This document shows positions 57,128 to 64,000 of a stretch of 64,000 bases of DNA, piece after piece. A program made the translations under genes and the position numbers. This DNA comes from Cyprinodon diabolis (lineage: Eukaryota; Chordata; Actinopteri; Cyprinodontiformes; Cyprinodontidae). Each line of letters opens with the position of its first letter. The first letter of the stretch is position 1. Where the stretch lies: positions 40,265,719 through 40,329,718 of the forward strand of contig CM060075.1 of NCBI GenBank assembly GCA_030533445.1, given 5' to 3'. The notes below the pieces were generated by a model. That model did no database searches and had not been told where the DNA came from. It worked only from the letters and a program-made list of their open reading frames with translations.

Positions 57128-58519
57128 GATGTCATTGAATGGAAAAACTTCACTTTCTGAGTTAATCGTCATGAATGGCCTGATTTATTTAGTAAATTAA
57201 ATTTGATTACACTGAGTTTAACGTGTTTTTTACAGTAAAAGTTGGATCCAAGGAGATACTAAAACTCCTCAAAAAGGTTTAGTTACATTTCTGCAAGGAT
57301 CACACTGAGATGTTCTAGTTTCGTAGGTTCTTTTTCTATGAGCATCATTCATGCAGTTTTCTTTTTATATATCAGTAAGAACTGGTGAGCCACTGCTTTA
57401 TGTCCAACAGAAGTGCTGTGAGGATAGATGATTCATCCATTGATGTTAGTAGAAGTAAAAATACAGCATCATCTGTATGTAGGCTATTTGAAAACTAATA
57501 CTTTGATAAACATTCAACAAGTAATTGATGTACATAGAAAAAGTAAAGTTCTAATACAGAACATTGTAAAACCCCTAGAAAAGCTGACAAAAAGCCTGAA
57601 ATCTCTCCTAATGTTTAAATTGTGGCTTGACTGAAGCTGTTTATTTTAGAAAAGTAAAACTGTATTCATGTACCGTTAACTAAAATACCATTTCCATTTT
57701 TTGTACGTCCTGTTTTGGTAAATGGTTGAGAAAGTAATTACTCAACCATTTACCACAATTTTAATTTTGTGTTTGTTCACCCTCTGAGGGTTTCCATATT
57801 TTGCTAAATCATCCTTACTAAGGTCTAAAACATTTGATAATGAAATATGCATATTAAATGAATGTATCAAGCAGTTGCAAAAATATTTAGCTTTTAATGT
57901 CTAACGTCTTTTCTAGCATTAAAAAAAAATTAACCCTCAAAATGAAATAACCTCAAGTTTAGAATTTGATTTATACATTTTATTACTAGCCGCAACACCC
58001 AAGATGTGCAAAAATAATTTTTTGTCACATTTAACTTTGTCAGTTAAATGTTATTTAAGTGACAAAAACAGAAGCTATTTAATCAGCATGAATGTTTAAA
58101 CCTATTGAGGTTGTTGGGAACAGTGATGGATATAGTCTTACAGCTGCTGGGAAGTAGGTTCTGTGATAATAAAATGTTTCCTTGTGCATTTAGGGTGCAG
58201 AGAGTGTGATTTTTATAAACCCCTAAACTGATTGCATTTGTGTGATTATTTCCATTTGTGAATTACAAAGATGGGAAAAATATGCTGTAAATATTTAGTC
58301 ACCATTGATCTTTGTGAAGTTTTCGTCAGCTCATCATAGCACTGAGACACCCCTAGTGAAATTAACTCAGATAATGGACCCCAGAATTTATTTGTCCTAC
58401 AAGTAATACATTTTTTGGTAATATTCTTTTACAGAAGGTTTAATCTAATCTTTGAATCAAGGTAACATTAGGCTTCTTTTTTTATATCTGACTATTGTGG
58501 TGTATTGTACTTACCTAAA
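57128..58519 (+). other. Unit B non-coding stretch
   Basis: Matches A 42,203-43,567. Differences become frequent from about 57,565. The hairpin at 57,717-57,754 is conserved. No gene was recognised. Confidence 0.55.
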
Positions 58520-59184
58520 TGACAAATCTTTTTCGATCTTGGCACCTTCAGGCTGGGTTTTCCCTCATTTTCTCTGATTTGCTTTGCTCCGCCTGGGTCT
58601 CATTATCTCTCATGAGATCCACCTGTTTCTGACTCTCTATCCCAGCCTGCAAGATTGTTCTAGCTTCTAGAGAGAATAGCTCAAGCGTTCCTTGTGTTTA
58701 GTTCTGTGTGTTTCTTGACCAGTTTCTGCCCACGACTTCTGAGCTTTGGCCGGCCCAGTTCTGCTCTGTTTTGCCTGTCTTGTGTTTCCGGACTCTTACC
58801 TGGATTCCGCCTGATGTCGACCTTGGACCTGTCTTCTGACCACGGCTTGGATTAACCCTACTGGATCCATTGGTTCCCATGTATGCTCTGGCTGTTGCAA
58901 GATGCTGCTCCTCTTCTCTTTTGGATCTCTTGTAATGGCACCGTAATCACTCCTCTGGACTTCATCCCTTTTTCTGGGATAGGACTGAACTTTCCCAGGT
59001 GTCTTTCATGCTCATTGTTGTTCCTCGTTTAAGTTTTGTGTGAACTGTTTTTTGTGTTTCTGCAGTTCTGCGGTTCCCACACAAGGTTGCAACAATGTTT
59101 GTTTTTTCTGCTCTAATTTTCTTGCACATTTGGTCCTCTGATGTTCTGTGTACCTACACCCTGTCCTCCTCCTGTCTAGGCCTG

Positions 59185-59185
<1 letters not shown>
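58520..59185 (+). mobile_element. LTR-like sequence, 3' end lost (unit B)
   Basis: Copy of 43,568-44,233. Confidence 0.5.

Positions 59186-59267
<82 letters not shown>
59186..59267. repeat. (GT)n microsatellite at the end of unit B
   Basis: About 41 uninterrupted GT units; the A/B similarity ends here. Confidence 0.95.
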
Positions 59268-59269
<2 letters not shown>

Positions 59270-59570
59270 GATGAGCTTTGTGACCTTCAAGCTGATTCCG
59301 TGTCCAAAATATATTTCCAGGAAAACGGATTTAAAAAGTTCCGGATTGCCAAAGGACACGCTGTCGCTCCCACACTGGCCAAACACGCAACAACAAGGGT
59401 TATTCTCCCATTTAGCACTACATACCTGTCTGAAGCAGCTTTCAGCGCGCTATTAACAATTAGTTAGAAACAGACTTGATGTTCACCAGAACTTTAGACT
59501 GGCTATCACAAGAATCAAACCTGACATCGCATCCCTAGTCAAAAATATGCAAGCTCAAGGTACCCATTAG
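59268..59570 (+). pseudogene. hAT transposase C-terminal dimerisation end
   Basis: It reads VILPFSTTYLSEAAFSAL, then after a frameshift near 59,455 NRLDVHQNFRLAITRIKPDI and VKNMQAQ. This is the dimerisation-domain end of ZBED5-like hAT transposases. The BED finger and catalytic core are absent. Confidence 0.8.
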
Positions 59571-60054
59571 TAACTGAACAAATAAGAAGTAAAAAAAAGT
59601 TGTAAGTTTAGTACTGGTTTCTGAAACTGTTGTATAATTTTATTTTTTAAGCCAGTAGTTGTGCGTGTATAATCACATGGGACTGTTTTTTTTAGTTTTT
59701 ACTTTATGCATGTTTGTAAATTAGAACTGGAAAATACGTATATTGAAAATGTGGACATGCTGATGAAAGTTAAGCTTAGGTTTGAAGTTTATATGTTAGC
59801 TCTTTTTTTTGGAGTTTGTAGTTAATATCTGTGCACTGTACACCCGTTGACATAAAAATACATTATTAATTACAAATAAGAACAAAATGACATAGCTATT
59901 ATTTATTCTTTATTTTTCAAATAAATAAATGTTCATTACAAATCACTTTAATCTTTTGATACGTTTGTGCGGGCATGTGTAAGGCTTGGGGGGACTTGGT
60001 TTGTCTTGGACTTCAGCACGGGGGGCTTCAAGAAATAAAGGTTGGGAACCACTG
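59268..60054 (+). mobile_element. hAT (ZBED-type) element, 3' part
   Basis: The right end 'aaggttgggaaccactg' (to 60,054) is the reverse of the CAGTGGTTCCCAAC terminus known from Tip100/Zaphod-type hAT elements. The left side is cut at the (GT)n tract. Confidence 0.75.
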
Positions 60055-61178
60055 CTGTAGACCACAAAGTATTTGGGATATCTTTTAAATCGTTTTCATC
60101 AGATTGTAATAACAAAGAATGCTGAATTATTTTTATCTCATGCTAAATCTTGGACCAGAGCTTCTGCATTGAACAGAATTTTATAAGGCTGTCTCCATAG
60201 TTCTGTGCTTGGGCTATGGAGCCAGCCTGGTTTGTGCGGACATGGATGTAAATCAGATGCGCCTTCTGCACCTTTTAAATGCAGGCCTGTGTCTCTCCAC
60301 TGTGCTTCACTGGTATTAAACAATGACAAATGATGTACCCATGGTAAGCGGTACATTCCTTACATCTGTGTAGAAAGCATAACAGTAACTGCTGCGAGTG
60401 AACTCCCATCTGTGTACATATTTTGTGAAGCCATGATCGTAATTTCATGGTTCAGAAACTGTTTTGCAAACTTTTCATCTGGGGTTAAGCACACATTCAT
60501 AGTGGTCGATAGATCAACTAACAGAGTTTCATCCTGTGGATCTGACAATGTCATTCTAGCGTTTTGCATAAGTTCACTTGTTCTCTTTCAGTTGGAGTAG
60601 AGACGGTAAGCATAGTGCATAAAACACAAGAGGATTTTGTTGCAACACCATTACCAATATTATTTCTGTTGGAGCAGCTCAGACCCCCACATACCAGCGG
60701 TGCACTGTCAGTAGGAATCCCATTTCACAGCAGCCTCCTCGCGGTTCACCACGGCAGCTGGTAGGTGTTTTTCATCTAAATAATCTAAACTGCAGGCACC
60801 TGGATAATAAAAGCAAACATATTCTGCCGGCAGATTTCTGCCTTTTAAGTTAATTTATGCGTCAATAAACTGTTTCAGAGGAGGGATCACGGCGCTCTGT
60901 GTCATCAGCGATGTGTCTGTCTCACGGCCAGCTCCCAGGTTTGAATAATACTTTATAATAAATACATGAATAAAGCACAATCATACTCAGTTTTGCTCCC
61001 GCTCTATTTTTAAATATGCAGTAGAGGTATTTAAATGTAGTAGAGGACATGTACTGGTATATAAAACCCGTGCCTTATAATCCGGTGTGCCTTATGTGTG
61101 TGTTAAATACAGTAATGGCACATATAACTGAGACTGCGCCTTTTAGTACGGTGCGCCTTATGGTCGTGAAAATACGGT
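60055..61178. other. Unassigned stretch left of unit C
   Basis: Two adjoining minus-strand open frames (60,569-60,360 and 60,356-60,138) may be one broken coding remnant, with no family I recognise (for example MQNARMTLSDPQDETLLVDL). The right end, 'gcgccttatggtcgtgaaaa' then TACGGTA, is the look of a common vertebrate DNA-transposon terminus (inward TACCGTATTTTC) and abuts unit C exactly. Confidence 0.45.
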
Positions 61179-62900
61179 AGCTTAGATTTCACAGTCATCA
61201 TGACCAATGAAAACATTGTATTTGGTGTAAGATAGCGGGATCTAGCAGTGCTCTGATCGCTCATGTTGCTTAAATTCACATGCATTGTGATGTCTGAGCA
61301 GGTTAGGACAATAAGGAGCAACTATTAGTATATATTTTGTCTTCACAAAAACTACCAAATCTCGAACTTGTCTCCATACAATTAGTCAAGGCCTGACAAA
61401 ACCAGACCAAGACCGAGACATCACCACCTGAGATCAATCCCAAGACTGGGAAGATAACAAGTCGAAACTGTTCTAGAAACCAAAACTGGTCTCTGGACAA
61501 AGAGCGGTCTCTAGACCTCCATCTCAGTCAAGGATCAGGATCTTGCAAATATGATCATGAAATGTTGACATAATACTTAGTACATTAATCTACTTTAAAA
61601 ATAACCATTAGCTGCAGCCTATTTCTACTTGTACTCTAAGGATGAGCTCCTACTAAGATTCTATGCCCCAACATTATCTATGATATACCGGCACCAATAT
61701 GTGGGAAAAATATTACTTTAAGTGTTGCAAAAAAGTAATAACATATTCCCAAGAAATGAGTCTTGTGGAAATAAAATAAAAGAAGACTGGTCAGACTAAA
61801 GTTCGGATTAATAGGTACAGGTGAAAAAACTAAAATTATAACAAAACGTACAAATTAGCTTAATATGACTAGATGAAGACAGGGAATACATTACCATTTA
61901 TGGTTGTCATGGCTGTGAAAATTGCAACAATGTATTTGTAAAAAGTGGGACCTAAAGGCCATTTGTGGCCCTTTGGGGACTTTTCGGCAGCCCTTGATTG
62001 CAGGTGAAAATGGTTTAGATCAAGTTTACCAATGATACATAATCAAAAAAGATATTAGGCTTTAACTCTGAATTAGAAAATTTTCTTTTCTTTTTTTTTT
62101 CTTTTTTTTTGAATTAGAAAATTTTAAAACCAGTAGAATGTGTGAGCTGCAACACATATTATTTAACCCTCTTTCATTCACATTTTTGCTTTTTTTTCAG
62201 TTGAAAACGCAACAAAAACAGCTTTTACTAACGGACATACTTGGTCCAACCGATTTATTTAAGTTGAAGAAATACAGCACTATAGTGCTATTTCCTGTAG
62301 ACACAAAACATCTAGAACAAAGATTTTTTTTTTAAACAGGACACCTGCAAGTTTTCTATATTTGAAACTTGTGATACTTTACAAATCCCTGATTAATATA
62401 ATGAAAAGAATTTACAATTTTTATAAAATTTGAAACCTTTTGGTCCCCCTAAAGTAGTTTAACATGACATTCATGGCCCTCATTGAATAGTTTTTGAAGT
62501 TTTGCTTCCTTATCATTTGTAGAATCTTTTCTCTAATCAATTTATACATACGTTCTTAGTTTCTTTATATGTGTTCTTCTCTTGGCTGTGCTTTTTTGTC
62601 CACATTTAAATTCAGCATTGCTCACATGCGTATTTGCCCCTAAAGCATGCAGCTCTTCAGTAAAGTCTTTATTGAACTGTTTAGATGACATTAAAGCCTG
62701 GCTTGCCCTGAACTTTTTAAATTCTAAATTTAAATTTTAAATTTTCTAAATTTTGTGTTTGTTCTCCCTCTGAGGGTTTTACATATTGCTAAATCATCAT
62801 TACTAAGGTCTAAAATATGTGATATCGAAATTTTCATATCTAATAAATGTATGAAGCTATTGCAAAATCTTGAGCTTTTAACTTCTCATTCCTAGCATTC
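61179..62900 (+). repeat. Segmental duplication unit C, lectin deleted
   Basis: 61,179-61,889 matches A from about 29,970 (with insertions removed) and B from about 48,331, up to just past the lectin polyadenylation site. At 61,890 it jumps to sequence that in A begins near 37,456, upstream of the lectin promoter. Later blocks (62,750-62,900) match 42,840-43,000. No lectin exon remains. Confidence 0.8.
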
Positions 62901-62984
62901 AAAAAATATTTCAATTATTTTTTTAACTTTTAGAATAGAATACAATAATTGTGGAAATAGTTGTGTTAGAGCAACAGCAGAAGT

Positions 62985-63714
62985 TGTTGGGATCTGGAGA
63001 TCTGCCACCTTTCTCCAGCAGAGAGCGCCCTGGGTCTCTTGAGATGAAGCCACCTTCACACCTGAGGCTGATTCACCTGATTAGGAGACCAACTACTTAA
63101 GCAGCGGCCAGACCTGTCTTCAGCGCCGGAGTGTTGACCAGTTTTGGTTAGCGGAACCTGAGCCTCAGCTTGTATTAAGAATCTCTGTCTGCTCTAGAGA
63201 GCAACCTGATCCTAACCAGCCTCTGTCTTCTCTGCTCATAGGAAAACCCGACTGAAGTCTGTAGCTCTGGAGGAGCTCATGTTTGGAAACCTGCCTGCCT
63301 GCCCAGAGAAGCCAAACCTGAAGATCCTCATTCTGAATCTCCCAGCTAGTTCTCAGGGGAGAACTAGGAGAACAACTCAAGGTCTGAACCTCGCTAGCCT
63401 GAAGTTAAGCTCTGCCGCTGCTAAGCTCTCTGCTGAATCCACAGTCTCTGGACCGACCGGTTCCCTCTCTCCATCGATCTGTCTGAACCTCATCAGGTAC
63501 AAATCAGAATCAAAACTCTGTCAAGACATCGCTGCTACCTGGCTAACCAAACAATCCCTCTCTGCAGATTACTCTGTGATACCAGTCCTGGACCAGTACC
63601 AGAACCTGTTCAATCATTTACTCTGTGTGTGCTTCTCAAATAAACTGTTAAACTTTTACTCTGTTTCCTGTGGTGTTCTGCATGTGGGTTTAATCACAGA
63701 GACCCATCATGACA
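62985..63714 (+). mobile_element. Solo LTR, 730 bp
   Basis: TGTTGGGATCTGG ... CATCATGACA with exact duplications GAAGT (62,980-62,984 and 63,715-63,719). A polyadenylation signal lies near 63,639. Same family as 28,760-29,453. Confidence 0.9.
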
Positions 63715-63719
63715 GAAGT

Positions 63720-64000
63720 GGTCACACAATGTGGACCTTAGAAAAGTGCATGAGAATAACAGAATAAGTCACAGAGTTAAGAAAATAAATAAATAAAATA
63801 CTGTACCGTACAGCATTTTACTATAAGAAAACTGTCCATCTGGAAAATGAATAACCAATAAACAGCTGTGCACATTATTACAGTAACCGATATGTGAAAA
63901 TAGCAGCAACACCAGAGATCTGCAGCATGTTATTTACCTGAATAAGGCAGAAAGTTTGCAAAATTCAGCATGAATGTGACAACTTATTGAGGTTTTTGGG
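63720..64000 (-). repeat. LINE-tail related repeat, antisense
   Basis: The blocks 'aatgtggaccttagaaaa', 'aatgaataaccaata' and 'gaaaatagcagcaacacc' match, in reverse, the tail region carried by the GCTCTGTTCG elements. Runs off the window end. Confidence 0.55.

Larger units (their letters stand above)
47038..59185 (+). repeat. Segmental duplication unit B
   Basis: Tandem partner of unit A, see 28,092-44,233. It carries the intact lectin gene, both shared solo LTRs and one extra Tc1. About 110 bp at 47,318-47,428 is absent from A. The right end is the (GT)n tract. Confidence 0.88.

Noticed and set aside
59012..59467. Cys/Val- and Thr/His-repeat frames
   Set aside because: Translation of the (GT)n tract joined to LTR and hAT remnants.
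63279..63767. 162-residue plus frame
   Set aside because: Contained in a solo LTR with clear borders and target duplication.
1..64000. CRISPR array, operon or prokaryotic defence system
   Set aside because: Introns, SINEs, LINEs and vertebrate DNA transposons show a fish nuclear genome; no spaced direct-repeat array was seen.

Overview
Only a teleost genome fits this window. It is intron-rich and AT-rich, and it is packed with fish-type mobile DNA: Tc1/mariner, several hAT elements, L2/RTE-like LINE pieces, solo LTRs, tRNA-derived SINEs and (TA)n, (GGAT)n and (GT)n microsatellites. I recognise two host gene families, both immune-type and both on the minus strand. I cannot name the species.

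1-7,908: no gene found; SINE pieces, two related hAT-type elements, a CACTG-terminated MITE, a perfect hairpin and a solo LTR. 7,909-19,425 (minus): a six-exon butyrophilin/B7-like receptor. Its exons (46+336+214+65+114+563 nt) join in phase to 445 codons plus stop: signal peptide, V-set Ig, C-type Ig, one membrane helix, and a 187-residue tail with a coiled coil and no B30.2 domain. Its first intron holds a 2.7-kb hAT element with an exact 8-bp target duplication. 20,863-28,091: nested mobile elements (hAT, then a GCTCTGTTCG-ended element, then Tc1).

23,330-62,900: an old tandem segmental duplication in three units. Unit A is about 23.3/28.1-44.2 kb, unit B 46.6/47.0-59.2 kb and unit C 61.2-62.9 kb. 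Each original unit probably carried one small secreted C-type lectin gene. In B the gene is intact (six coding exons, 171 aa, EPN and WDD motifs). In A a 7-nt length change shifts the frame in exon 5. In C the gene is missing at a clean junction. Between A and B, signal and N-terminal exons are almost identical, whereas the carbohydrate-recognition exons 5-7 differ at many sites, nearly all amino-acid-changing, and more densely than nearby introns. That mosaic (a homogenised half next to a fast-diverging ligand-binding half) is the most interesting signal here.

Because the units are paralogous, many insertions can be checked against an empty site inside the same window: Tc1 in B (TA duplication), hAT in A (ACCGGCAC), a solo LTR in A (AATTC), a 1.9-kb LTR-like insert in A (GCTC), a LINE in A, and a MITE present in A and B but not C. 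All coordinates and base counts were read by eye without alignment software.
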